DNA from: an uncultured Lachnospiraceae bacterium
GTDB taxonomy: Bacteria > Bacillota > Clostridia > Lachnospirales > Lachnospiraceae
Assembly (NCBI GenBank): GCA_910579645.1
Contig: CAJTVK010000010.1
Location: 1 to 19,007, forward strand
Reading direction: 5' to 3'
DNA: 19,007 bases
Shown here piece by piece: positions 1 through 7,902 of this stretch. The notes below the pieces were generated by a model. It saw nothing but the letters and a program-made list of their open reading frames with translations, did not search any database and was not told the DNA's origin. The number at the start of each line of letters is the position of its first letter. Position 1 is the stretch's first letter. Made by a program: the position numbers and the translations under genes.

Positions 1-1023
1 GGAGTTAAGACGTTCGGAAATCCTCTCCAGGTCATGCCTGAACCAGTAAGCCACCAAAAGCGGCCTGCCGTTCATGCTCTCAATGATATCCTCCAGTGCG
101 TCCAGCTTTCGACTGTGTATCTCTATGACCTCCTGTTTATCATTGTATATCGCACCGTTTGCCATCTGACTCAGCTTTCCCGAAAGAGAAGCGGCATTTG
201 CGGCTGTGATCTCTCCGCCTGCCAGCTCCAATACCAGGTCTGATTTCATGCCGTCATATTTCTCACGTTCTTTGTCTGAAAGCTGTACTTCATACTCGCT
301 GCTGATTAACTTTGGCATCTGCAGATGGTCGGTGGATTTCATGGAGATCGTGATATCGGAAATTTTATCGTATATCTGCTTTTCCGCTCCAGGCAAAGGC
401 TTGTAGGAAAATATTATCTGCCCGTTCCGTTTGTCAGGCTGGAAATATGCCGTGCGGTACTGTCCAATAAACCTTCCAAGCCGTTCCCCCATATCCAGCA
501 GGCGGAACTCTGCAAATAAATCCATCAGCCCGTTGCTGCTCGGCGTTCCTGTAAGCCCCACGATGCGTTTTACTTTTGGCCTTACTTTCATCAGTGCCTT
601 AAACCGCTTCGTCTGGTGGTTTTTAAAGGATGACAGTTCATCAATCACCACCATGTCAAAATCAAAAGGGATACCGCTCTCAGCAATCAGCCACTGCACA
701 TTTTCACGGTTGATGATATAAATATCAGCCTCTGCTTTCAATGCCGCAACCCGTTCCGCTGCTGTGCCGACTGCCACGCTGTATTTCAAGCCTTTCAGAT
801 GATCCCATTTCTCAATTTCAGCGCTCCATGTATTTTTTGCTACACGCAAGGGTGCCACAATCAGGATTTTATGGATTTCAAAACTGTCAAACATCAGGTT
901 GGAAAGTGCAGTCAGCGTAATGCTCGTCTTGCCAAGTCCCATATCCAAAAGGACTGCTGCAATGGGATGGGATTCAATATACCCGACTGCATATTTCTGA
1001 TAATCATGCGGACTGTATTTCAT
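1..1023 (-). CDS. SNF2-type DEAD-like helicase (C-terminal part outside window)
   Basis: The minus frame is open from the ATG at 1023 to the window edge (341 residues), so this is the N-terminal part of a longer protein. Visible motifs are a Q-motif-like start (HDYQKYAV, residues 6-13), Walker A-like DMGLGKT (about 29-35), motif Ia VAPLRV (about 55-60), a DEAD-box variant VVIDELSSFK (about 125-134) and motif III LTGTP (about 156-160). This is the pattern of compact SNF2/SF2 helicases in phage replication modules, which act on branched DNA using ATP. The start lies inside the end of the VRR-NUC gene (20-bp overlap), with GGAGG just upstream, so the two are probably translated together. The helicase C-terminal motifs V and VI cannot be judged here. 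Confidence 0.9.
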   Translation of the reverse strand, partial: MKYSPHDYQKYAVGYIESHPIAAVLLDMGLGKTSITLTALSNLMFDSFEIHKILIVAPLRVAKNTWSAEIEKWDHLKGLKYSVAVGTAAERVAALKAEADIYIINRENVQWLIAESGIPFDFDMVVIDELSSFKNHQTKRFKALMKVRPKVKRIVGLTGTPSSNGLMDLFAEFRLLDMGERLGRFIGQYRTAYFQPDKRNGQIIFSYKPLPGAEKQIYDKISDITISMKSTDHLQMPKLISSEYEVQLSDKEREKYDGMKSDLVLELAGGEITAANAASLSGKLSQMANGAIYNDKQEVIEIHSRKLDALEDIIESMNGRPLLVAYWFRHDLERISERLNS

Positions 1024-1285
1024 CAATCATCCCTCCAATCTGGGACCTTTCATCCAGCACATACACCCGAAATCCTAACCGACGCAACAGTCTGTGCCTT
1101 GCCAGCTGCAGCGGGCGCGGCTTTTCTCCCGGAGCTTTTACCTCCACAAACGCCATCTTCCCACCGGGGAGAAGTACGATTCTGTCAGGTACCCCATCAA
1201 AACCGGGCGATGTGAACTTAAGTGCCAGACCTCCGGCGGTCTTAACAGCCGCCACAAATTTCTGTTCTATGGTTTTCTCTCTCAT
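1004..1285 (-). CDS. VRR-NUC domain nuclease
   Basis: A 93-aa protein that is almost entirely one VRR-NUC (PD-(D/E)XK superfamily) domain. The expected active-site pattern is visible: an early Glu (E7), GVPDR with D34, then EVK (E48, K50) and a downstream Gln (Q60). Family members are structure-specific endonucleases; stand-alone phage versions usually sit, as here, between the primase and an SNF2 helicase and probably process branched replication intermediates. GGAGG precedes the ATG by 7 bases. The gene follows the primase after a 170-bp gap containing inverted decamer repeats and overlaps the helicase by 20 bp. Family assignment is confident; the cellular substrate is inference. Confidence 0.92.
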   Translation of the reverse strand: MREKTIEQKFVAAVKTAGGLALKFTSPGFDGVPDRIVLLPGGKMAFVEVKAPGEKPRPLQLARHRLLRRLGFRVYVLDERSQIGGMIDEIQSA

Positions 1286-1330
1286 GCCATAACCTCCAAA
1301 CCCTTATATTTTCAGCATTCCAGGCTTTAG

Positions 1331-1436
1331 GGTGGAGGTCGGTGGAACTTGTACCTAAAAGTCCTCTATAAGTGATTTTTTGCTGAAAAAACTGCCCTAA
1401 AGGGGGTTTATACCAAGACTTCCACCGACCTCCACC
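1331..1436. repeat. Inverted pair of tandem decamers, candidate replication origin
   Basis: An 18-bp perfect inverted repeat (1330-1347 against 1420-1437) lies in the 170-bp gap between the primase and VRR-NUC genes. Each arm is a tandem decamer: GGTGGAGGTC then GGTGGAACTT on the plus strand (1331-1350), and GGTGGAGGTC then GGTGGAAGTC on the minus strand (1436-1417). The 66 bp between the arms is AT-rich with T6/A6 runs. A second 8-bp inverted repeat (CTTTAGGG 1325-1332, CCCTAAAG 1395-1402) overlaps it. Iteron-like repeats beside a P4-type primase fit an origin recognised by that primase. A very long stem-loop or mRNA processing site is the alternative. Confidence 0.5.
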
Positions 1437-1455
1437 CCTGCAGAAAAAACGCCCA

Positions 1456-3693
1456 TTAATCCTCGAAATCTTCCCTTATCCGCAGCCCTCTGATAAAATT
1501 ACCCGTTTTTGTTTTCTGGCGCATAAACCCTGCAGATTCCAGCGCATTATAAAAATCAGCGGTGCCTCTTGCATACTCGCCCGTCCTTGCACAATAACTG
1601 CGGTATTCCTGGTACAGAACACCTGACTTCTCCCTGTATGTCTTATCCGTTTCGCAGCACTCACCCAGGAAATGCCCAAGCCAGTCATTATCCTCACGGT
1701 ATGATTGGATGGCATCCTCCACGCAGGCAGGGCAGGGAATGTGGAAATTACGGCTGATGACTTTTTTCGCACCCTCAATGATCCAAGCCATGACAGCTGG
1801 GGCAGCTTCCGACACGAGGAAATCAGCATAGTTCTTCACATCCCCGGCGCCTTCTATTTTGGCGTGGAACGGTATCACAATTAAACGTCTCCACGTCCCA
1901 GGGTCATTCGCACCCACCCTCGGCAGGTGGTTGGTGTAAAGCACAAGGGTATGGCTCGGCGTAAAGGAAAACGGGTCTTTATACTTTTTCTCCGCAAAAA
2001 TCTCATCCGTGGAACACATCTGCTTGACCACAGCCGTATTCAGTCGCATCCCTTCTTCCAGTTCTGCGGCAATGATGAGACGCTTTCCTTTGGCTTCGGC
2101 AAGCTCCGGCTTCACGTTCCTCTTGCATCCGACCGTGAGGGTATCGGAGGACATATTGCCGCTGTAAGTCCCAAGCACACGGGCTATGGTGTTCCAGAAC
2201 GTGGATTTGCCGTTCCTGCCTTCACCGTAAGCAATGACCAGCGATTCCATATAGACGCGGCCGACCGCCGCCATGCCCACAATCTGCTGCACATAATCAA
2301 TCAGTTCTGCGTCACCGCAGAAAATAGTGTTGAGCGAATCCTGCCACAGTTCTTTCCCTTTATCGCCCGGCTCAGCTGCTGTAATCTTCGTGATATAATC
2401 TTCCGAACTGTGGTCACGCCTGCCTTCCAGGCCGTCAGGCAGATAATAAGTGCCATCGGGCGTGTTCAGCAGGAAGCCGTCTTTATCCAAATCAGACACA
2501 CTGATCTCCAGCATCGGCTTCGCCGCCTGCAGCGCCGACACAATATATTTCATGTCTCTGCGTTTCATCACGAATGCCTTATATGCCAGGGCGGTTTTAT
2601 ACGCAAGATAAGCGTCCGTCTGGCTGCGGCTGATCTTCTTTTCCAGAGCCTTGCCGCCCGATGTGATGTCATCTTCCGAAACGCCCATATCCAAAAGTGT
2701 CTGGCGTGTGCGTGACACCTCGTCTTTTGCATCCTCAAGCTGCAGGTCTAAAAATTCCTCCGCCGCACCTACCGCCTGCTGCTTGGACTCCACCCAATAC
2801 TGTCCGCAGAAACGCAGATAGTCCGTTGCCGCCGTATAACGCAGCTCCGCACCATATTCCCTCGTCAGAACCTTTGCCTGCCCGATGTCGGAATAATCCC
2901 CAGGCTTTAAAGTTTCCCCTGCAAATTCATCGTTGTATTCGTCCGGGGCAATATAGCCGTCCTGATTTTTTACCTTTTCCGCAAAGCGGCAGGCGCTCTG
3001 CCATATCATGGACAATTCCGCATCTTCAAGAGGAGGGCGACATTTATCCGCTTCCTCCATAAAAATTTCATGAGCCTTTTCCGTTGCACCATAACGCTTC
3101 ACTACACGCCCCGCAAAATGGGACATGGTAGCGTTCCTCTGTCCCTGTGGGATTTCCCTGCTGCCCTGCGGTCTTATGATACAGTCGATGGTGATCTCAC
3201 CCTCATGCCATAAGATTTCACTACATTGATTCCCAAAGATAAACCTTGCGGAATCAATGGCATTGCCGTCAAAAAACGGAAACTTCTGCTGGACAGCCTT
3301 TTTCAGAGCGGCACAGGCATCACCGTCAGTAACAGGGTCATGCGGGAAGTACACATGAAACCTCGGCCTTGCAGACCTGCCGTTCTTTGGCTTCATGTTA
3401 TTTCGGCTTGGCACTGCAACGAACGCCACATCTTTCCCGATTTTTTCTTCTAAATCCTTTGGATGAACCCAGTCTGCGGGGTTGTCGGAATGGTCATTGT
3501 CGCAGTCCATCACGTCCACATCGCAGGAGAGGAAATTATCCCCACTCCTGCGGCAGTTTTCGAATTCCGCGCACACATGGTCAAACACCATGACCTCCAT
3601 GCAGTCCTCCTCGTTGTCAACGACACGCCTGTTTGGATAAATGCTGTTCTTGGCATTGCCCCTGCAGTTTGCCGTGTAAAATGTCATTTTCAA
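1456..3693 (-). CDS. P4-family phage primase-helicase (AEP primase + D5/SF3 helicase)
   Basis: A 745-aa bifunctional replication initiator. The N-terminal part has an archaeo-eukaryotic-type primase signature, CDVDVMDCDN (57-66), and SARFIFGN (148-155). A D5 N-terminal region follows, then an SF3 helicase with Walker A GEGRNGKST (490-498), Walker B-like LIIAAELEE (539-547), sensor TNHLPRV (587-593) and arginine finger WRR (601-603). Proteins of this type synthesise primers and unwind the origin for phage or plasmid replication, as P4 alpha does. The start is taken as TTG at 3693: it overlaps the DUF4406 stop as TTGA and follows GAGGAGG by 10 bases. ATG at 3687 is the alternative but is 16 bases away. 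Iteron-like repeats follow the stop codon. All catalytic motifs look intact. Confidence 0.93.
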   Translation of the reverse strand: MKMTFYTANCRGNAKNSIYPNRRVVDNEEDCMEVMVFDHVCAEFENCRRSGDNFLSCDVDVMDCDNDHSDNPADWVHPKDLEEKIGKDVAFVAVPSRNNMKPKNGRSARPRFHVYFPHDPVTDGDACAALKKAVQQKFPFFDGNAIDSARFIFGNQCSEILWHEGEITIDCIIRPQGSREIPQGQRNATMSHFAGRVVKRYGATEKAHEIFMEEADKCRPPLEDAELSMIWQSACRFAEKVKNQDGYIAPDEYNDEFAGETLKPGDYSDIGQAKVLTREYGAELRYTAATDYLRFCGQYWVESKQQAVGAAEEFLDLQLEDAKDEVSRTRQTLLDMGVSEDDITSGGKALEKKISRSQTDAYLAYKTALAYKAFVMKRRDMKYIVSALQAAKPMLEISVSDLDKDGFLLNTPDGTYYLPDGLEGRRDHSSEDYITKITAAEPGDKGKELWQDSLNTIFCGDAELIDYVQQIVGMAAVGRVYMESLVIAYGEGRNGKSTFWNTIARVLGTYSGNMSSDTLTVGCKRNVKPELAEAKGKRLIIAAELEEGMRLNTAVVKQMCSTDEIFAEKKYKDPFSFTPSHTLVLYTNHLPRVGANDPGTWRRLIVIPFHAKIEGAGDVKNYADFLVSEAAPAVMAWIIEGAKKVISRNFHIPCPACVEDAIQSYREDNDWLGHFLGECCETDKTYREKSGVLYQEYRSYCARTGEYARGTADFYNALESAGFMRQKTKTGNFIRGLRIREDFED

Positions 3694-4121
3694 GATAATC
3701 CAACCTCCTCACAATTCTCTGTGAAATAGCGAACCGGCATATTCCTTTTTTCCGCTTTCTCAATCTCCGCCGCCATGCCTGCGGATATGGCACTGCCAAA
3801 CACCCATACCTGTTCGCACCTGCCTAAAAGAACCATGTCCATAAACATTGCAAGGCTTCTTTCCGCAGCAACAGCGTCATCCATGAACTGCGGAAAAAGC
3901 AGGTGAGGAGCCAGCGGTATACAGGCGCTCCTTACCGCAAAACGGCAGTAATGCCTTGCTTTTTCCATATTTCTTTCCGTATCCCCGGCAAAAGGAGAGC
4001 ATATATATACAAGCGGGCGGTACGCACGTTTCGCCGCTTTTTCTTCCTTCCTGATATTTAACAAAGCCTCATATGTGGTCGGGTCATAGTATCCCTCACC
4101 GTTACATCTTCTTAACCCCAT
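3690..4121 (-). CDS. DUF4406-type protein, nucleoside deoxyribosyltransferase-like fold
   Basis: A 143-aa protein from ATG 4121, which has GGAGG 8 bases upstream; the frame stays open further upstream but without a good ribosome binding site. The core begins with YICSPFAGD, continues through APHLLFPQFMDD and ends with VWVFG and ISAGMAAEIEKA. This is the layout of DUF4406 and related phage proteins that resemble nucleoside 2-deoxyribosyltransferases, with the Ser-x-Gly-x3-Glu segment in the position of their catalytic Glu. Activity on nucleotides or nucleosides is inference from fold similarity. It ends in a 4-bp overlap with the primase start and begins 20 bp inside the preceding cysteine-rich gene, so it is translationally coupled in the replication operon. 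Confidence 0.8.
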   Translation of the reverse strand: MGLRRCNGEGYYDPTTYEALLNIRKEEKAAKRAYRPLVYICSPFAGDTERNMEKARHYCRFAVRSACIPLAPHLLFPQFMDDAVAAERSLAMFMDMVLLGRCEQVWVFGSAISAGMAAEIEKAEKRNMPVRYFTENCEEVGLS

Positions 4122-4284
4122 AAGCTGAACCTCCATTCTGTTCTCTCCGGACTGTTTCTGCAGTTTTATAAAACGGACAGTCCTTCCCGTTGAAATTGTT
4201 ATCATTCAGGCAGCAGCACACACCATCGTGGTTGGCAAAGCAGTCATCGTGCGCCCTGCACTCAGGCATCCTTTTTCCCTGCAT
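4102..4284 (-). CDS. Small cysteine-rich phage protein, function unknown
   Basis: A 60-aa protein whose first 40 residues carry six cysteines (CRAHDDC, then VCCC, then DCPFY). This spacing suggests a small metal-binding or disulfide-stabilised knuckle. Short proteins of this style occur in clostridial prophage replication operons, but I know of no assigned function. GGGAGG lies 8 bases before the ATG. The reading frame overlaps the end of the upstream gene (23 bp) and the start of the DUF4406 gene (20 bp). The C-terminal third is polar and probably unstructured. Confidence 0.65.
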   Translation of the reverse strand: MQGKRMPECRAHDDCFANHDGVCCCLNDNNFNGKDCPFYKTAETVRREQNGGSAYGVKKM

Positions 4285-4609
4285 CCGTCTTACCTCCCGA
4301 AACCAGCTCTATATTCCTCTCCATCCTTTTGCGGAGAATTTCTGTCCTGTTAAACTGCACCTTCCAATGTCTTTTCATAGGTGAATCAGCAGGAAGTTCT
4401 TCTGCCTTTTCTTTGTACATATTGCAGAGTGCCTGGTATCCGCCAGCCATTTCACGCAGTTCCGAAAGCAGTTCATTTTTCACTTCATTAGAACAATATC
4501 TGTTGATGAGCGGCACTATCTTCCTTGCCACTGGCAGCTTGCAGGGGAAGAATGCCTCCACGATAAGCTCCATGTATCCTGTTTCATACTCAATCCTTAA
4601 CAGTTCCAT
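4262..4609 (-). CDS. Hypothetical helical protein downstream of the DNA polymerase
   Basis: A 115-aa charged, largely helical protein of no family I recognise. ATG 4609 (MELLRIEYETGY) is preferred over an in-frame start 11 codons upstream because it lies 8 bp after the polymerase stop and has a G-rich site (AGGTGGGG) close before it. The C-terminal half is rich in Lys, Arg and Glu and ends in a Lys-rich tail. No transmembrane segment, signal peptide or catalytic motif is visible. Its place between the polymerase and the primase suggests an accessory replication role, which is inference from position only. Confidence 0.65.
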   Translation of the reverse strand: MELLRIEYETGYMELIVEAFFPCKLPVARKIVPLINRYCSNEVKNELLSELREMAGGYQALCNMYKEKAEELPADSPMKRHWKVQFNRTEILRKRMERNIELVSGGKTDAGKKDA

Positions 4610-4617
4610 AACCCCAC

Positions 4618-6546
4618 CTAATCTTTCTGGTAAAAGGAACAACTGTAACCATCCGCCCGAAGCAGTAAGCCTTTTGCCCAGGGCGGAGTCCTACCCATCT
4701 GCTCACACACGGCTTCCACAGACAACCGCTTATCTGCCTCAATAATGATCTCATCATGGACGTGTGCCACAATCGAACAATTTTTCAGCGTCTGCATGGC
4801 ATAACATAAAATATCACGGGCGGTTGCCTGCACGATATTTTCCACAAATTTGGGTCCGTAGCTTTCCAGCCGCTCCCACTTTTTCGTACTGCCGACACCC
4901 ATGTAGGTGACGGACTCACCGCCAAAACGGTTCTCGCCAATCCTCGGCTTGACATAAGCAAGACGTCTGCCTGAAAACAGAGTGATGAACAGCATCCCGC
5001 TCTGATAACTGAATCGGATACCATGTGTTTCCGTCGGCATTCTCTTTTTGACGCATTCTTTTACGGCATGGTCAACATCCCACCAGAACTCCGTGATATT
5101 CGGATTGGAATCCCTCCAGGCGTTTACCAGAGGCTGCAGCTCTTCCTCTGCAAGCCCCATATCCACTGCCCCCATAGATTTTAAAGCTCCGATCGATCCG
5201 CCATATCCAAGGGCCAGTTCCGCTATTTTGCCTTTCTGCCTCAGATGACCGTTCACGCCATGCTTCTCAACAGGCACATGGAACATCTGGCTTGCCGAGG
5301 CACAGTAAATGTCACCGCCGTCCTCAAAAACCTTAAGCCTCCAGCACTCCCCGGCAATCCAGGCGATCACCCTTGCCTCAATCGCTGAAAAATCGGCCAC
5401 AATGAATTTCCTTCCGTCCTGCGGCACGAAAGCTGTACGGATAAGCTGTGACAGCGTATCTGGGATATCTTCATAAAGCATGGAAAGGGCGTCATAATCC
5501 CCGCATTTCACAAGCTCCCGTGCCTGTGCCAGATCAGGGATATGGTTCTGGGGCAGATTTTGCAATTGAATAATTTTCCCACTGTACCGCCCTGTTCTAT
5601 TGGCTCCATAGAATTTAAACATCCCATGCGCACGGCTGTCTGTACACACAGCATTGTGCATTGCCTGGTACTTCTTCACGGATGATTTAGCGAGCTGCTG
5701 CCGAAATTCCAGCACCATTTTTAAAGGCTCCGGTGCTTCTTTCAGCAGACCTGCAACAGCTTTTTTGTCAAGCGAATCCGTTTCCAGTCCGTTATCCGCA
5801 AGCCACTGCTTCATCTGCTGTACGGAGTTTGGATTTTCAAGCTCCGTCAGTTCTCTCATAGCAGCCGACAGCTCCGCTTTGGAACGTCCGTCCATAGCAA
5901 TCGCCTGTCTGACCATATCCATGTCCACGCCAATCCCACAGTCGTTTATCTCCTGGTCCTGGCGGTATTCCTCCCAAACAAAATCCGGCACGGGGAACTT
6001 TGCAAGTCTCTGCTGTATCTGCATTTCCGCCTCCACGTCACGGAGGTTGTATGCCTTAAACCTCTGCCATTTCTCCATATCATGTTCCGGCAAATTTCTC
6101 ACCCTGCCGCCATTTGCTTTGGTCGGTTTGCATGGGACGCAGAAATACCGTATGAGGTCTCTCCCTTCGGACAGTTTCTGTTTCTCCAGCCCAAGCACCG
6201 CACCTACATCCTCCAATGAACGCGGGAGGCCGAGGTAAGCCGCCCACACCATCGTGCAGCGCCAGCTCCCAGGCTCGAACCATGTGCCGAAATAATTTGA
6301 CAAAGAAACGCGCTCGAAATTGTTATTGTAACTCCACTTAATGACGGAGTCATCTGAAAGAGCCGCTACGATATCTGCAGGGATTTCCTCACCACAGGCA
6401 AGATCCACCACCCGTACTTCGCCGCCATCTACCGAATAAGCAAACAGCAAAACTGAAAAATCCGAGCTTTCCGCATATCGGTAAACGCCCGCTTTTGTCA
6501 GGTCAACACTGCTGAAACTTTCGATGTCCATTAGAATCTCATTCAC
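4618..6546 (-). CDS. Phage family A DNA polymerase with 3'-5' exonuclease
   Basis: A 642-aa polymerase. The proofreading domain is intact: Exo I DIESF (7-11), Exo II NNNFE (about 74-78) and Exo III YNLRD (about 166-170). The polymerase domain shows TGRYSG near 318-323, motif A ADFSAIEAR (about 384-392), motif B RQKGKIAELALGYGG (about 436-450) and motif C VHDE (about 596-599). No 5'-3' exonuclease domain is present, as is usual for T7-like and clostridial phage enzymes. The start is GTG at 6546: AAGGAGG lies 6 bases upstream and the codon overlaps the HNH gene stop as GTGAATGA. An ATG 15 codons earlier is in frame but reads through the end of the HNH gene. The polymerase would copy phage DNA with the P4-type primase-helicase downstream. 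Confidence 0.95.
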   Translation of the reverse strand: MNEILMDIESFSSVDLTKAGVYRYAESSDFSVLLFAYSVDGGEVRVVDLACGEEIPADIVAALSDDSVIKWSYNNNFERVSLSNYFGTWFEPGSWRCTMVWAAYLGLPRSLEDVGAVLGLEKQKLSEGRDLIRYFCVPCKPTKANGGRVRNLPEHDMEKWQRFKAYNLRDVEAEMQIQQRLAKFPVPDFVWEEYRQDQEINDCGIGVDMDMVRQAIAMDGRSKAELSAAMRELTELENPNSVQQMKQWLADNGLETDSLDKKAVAGLLKEAPEPLKMVLEFRQQLAKSSVKKYQAMHNAVCTDSRAHGMFKFYGANRTGRYSGKIIQLQNLPQNHIPDLAQARELVKCGDYDALSMLYEDIPDTLSQLIRTAFVPQDGRKFIVADFSAIEARVIAWIAGECWRLKVFEDGGDIYCASASQMFHVPVEKHGVNGHLRQKGKIAELALGYGGSIGALKSMGAVDMGLAEEELQPLVNAWRDSNPNITEFWWDVDHAVKECVKKRMPTETHGIRFSYQSGMLFITLFSGRRLAYVKPRIGENRFGGESVTYMGVGSTKKWERLESYGPKFVENIVQATARDILCYAMQTLKNCSIVAHVHDEIIIEADKRLSVEAVCEQMGRTPPWAKGLLLRADGYSCSFYQKD

Positions 6547-7237
6547 TGGCAGCCTCCTTAATGTCCGGCTTGAAGGTCTTATTCCTGACAATGCGGCTGA
6601 TAGATGTGTATGAATGCCTGAACATCACGGACAGCTCACTGATTGTCATACCCCGGCTGTAAAGAAACCGTATATCCCCAACCTGCTCCCGGCTCAATTT
6701 AAATTTACGCCTAATATCTTTCTGTACAATTTCTGTCCCTTCCGCATCCGGCAGATTCAGGAATGCATACTCCCCGAACAGGCTTTTTGCAGCATTATCA
6801 TAAGCGGCAGCGGCAGACAGTGCATCCTCATAACATCCAAGATAAACAGCCCTTCCACAATAATTTATCTGCGCCTGCCAATTACCAGTCCTGACCTTGC
6901 AGACTCCTTTATATCCGCTTTGATTATTAGTCTGCTGCTCCCGGTTGAACATATTTTGCTGACAAGTACAGAGGCGCAGGTTTGATCTTCTGTTATCCAG
7001 TTTGTTGCGGTTGATGTGGTCAACGATACTACCGTTTCCCACACCGGCAACTAACCGGTGGAGGAGAATCTGTCTCCTCCCAGCACCACTTGTTACATAG
7101 CCGTGTATCCCGATACTCCACTGGTATAAGGACACTGAATCCACATCTTCTGCGTCTAAAAGAATTATGGTATCCCCACATTTCAATTCGGCTTCTCCGT
7201 TGTCATGCACAAAATATATATTTCTCGTTACATTCAA
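6539..7237 (-). CDS. Free-standing HNH-AP2 homing-type endonuclease
   Basis: About 232 aa, with three parts. The HNH_3-type nuclease core is LLHRLVAG followed by VDHINRNKLDNRRSNLR, with the His, Asp-His and Asn ligands in place. An AP2-type DNA-binding domain follows (SGYKGV, then GNWQAQI and YLGCYEDALSAAAAYD). A C-terminal helix-turn-helix completes it (GMTISELSVMFRHSYTSISR). This is the architecture of phage homing endonucleases. TTG 7237 is chosen because AAAGGAG is 9 bases upstream; GTG 7243 is in frame but only 3 bases from that site. The gene sits between the SSB-like gene and the polymerase gene, overlapping the polymerase by 8 bp. It interrupts an otherwise conserved operon order, which suggests late insertion; a target in or near the polymerase gene is plausible but not shown. 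Confidence 0.88.
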   Translation of the reverse strand: MNVTRNIYFVHDNGEAELKCGDTIILLDAEDVDSVSLYQWSIGIHGYVTSGAGRRQILLHRLVAGVGNGSIVDHINRNKLDNRRSNLRLCTCQQNMFNREQQTNNQSGYKGVCKVRTGNWQAQINYCGRAVYLGCYEDALSAAAAYDNAAKSLFGEYAFLNLPDAEGTEIVQKDIRRKFKLSREQVGDIRFLYSRGMTISELSVMFRHSYTSISRIVRNKTFKPDIKEAASE

Positions 7238-7317
7238 TCTCACCAGCTCCTTTCACCGCCTTAAGGGCGGCAGGCAGAACGCCCGCCACCCCGTGGCTGT
7301 ATTTTTCTGTTATGCTG

Positions 7318-7884
7318 TTAAGACAGGAAATCCTCATCATCCTCGTCTGCAAAATCATCCTCTGCACGGGACTTGCCGCCCAGTGGCTCGCCGTCACAGA
7401 TCTTCTGCAGATTGTTCAGGCCGCAGGCGATTCCCTTATTTCCGTTGGAATTGAAAGCATAAAAGTTGATGCTCGCCCTGCCATACACTCCGCTGTAAAC
7501 CTCCGAATGGTCAATAATCGGCTGCCTGTCTGCGTCAACGATGCCCGGAGCAGTAGAACTGTTTGCATTAACAAAATAAGAATCCGCATAGGCTTCATCG
7601 TCCGGACGTTCCGTATCTCCGTCACGGAGCGGGGTTTTGAGGACAGAAAGTGCAGGAACACTTCTCCCGTTTCCTTTGAGTTTGGATTCGCCCTCACGGT
7701 ATGCCGCCTCGATAGCCGCCTTTATCTTTGCAATAGTCTTTTTATCCGATTTCGGGATAATGAGTGACACGGAGAACTTCGGTGTGCCGCCATTTATTGA
7801 TTTGGCTTCCCAGGCATTGCAGTAGCTCCAGCGGGTATCCGGTCCCGTGATCACCTTTGTTGGATTTGTAACATTATTTGACAT
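7318..7884 (-). CDS. DUF2815 single-stranded DNA-binding-like protein
   Basis: A 188-aa protein matching the DUF2815 pattern: early WSYCNAW, FSVSLIIPKSD, then a long basic/helical segment, YGRASINFYAF and GIACGLNNLQK. The last dozen residues are strongly acidic and end in DEDDEDFLS. Such tails are typical of SSB proteins (T7 gp2.5, bacterial SSB), where they recruit partner proteins. DUF2815 is generally considered a T7 gp2.5-like OB-fold family. AGGAGG lies 8 bases before the ATG. It follows the DUF2800 nuclease by 18 bp, and this pair recurs in clostridial and streptococcal phages. The 80-bp gap to the HNH gene contains a CCGCC/GGCGG hairpin (about 7256-7270). Confidence 0.88.
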   Translation of the reverse strand: MSNNVTNPTKVITGPDTRWSYCNAWEAKSINGGTPKFSVSLIIPKSDKKTIAKIKAAIEAAYREGESKLKGNGRSVPALSVLKTPLRDGDTERPDDEAYADSYFVNANSSTAPGIVDADRQPIIDHSEVYSGVYGRASINFYAFNSNGNKGIACGLNNLQKICDGEPLGGKSRAEDDFADEDDEDFLS

Positions 7885-7902
7885 ATGGTTTTCCTCCTGA
7901 AT

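Noticed and set aside
1331..1436. Rho-independent terminator after the primase
   Set aside because: The arms are 72 bases apart and the structure is not followed by a U-tract in the right place; an origin or iteron reading fits better.
1927..2715. 262-codon plus-strand open frame inside the primase gene
   Set aside because: It is antisense to the conserved helicase domain of the primase and has no ribosome binding site or recognisable motif.
5654..6238. 194-codon plus-strand open frame opposite the DNA polymerase
   Set aside because: It is a Ser-rich antisense shadow of a strongly conserved gene.
6547..6591. Upstream ATG start for the polymerase
   Set aside because: It would read through the end of the HNH gene; the GTG at 6546 has a perfect AAGGAGG and gives the DIESF motif close to the N-terminus, as expected.
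7090..7767. Long plus-strand open frame (225 codons) opposite the HNH and DUF2815 genes
   Set aside because: It lies antisense to two well-supported genes with ribosome binding sites and recognised domains, spans the gap between them, and its translation shows no domain.
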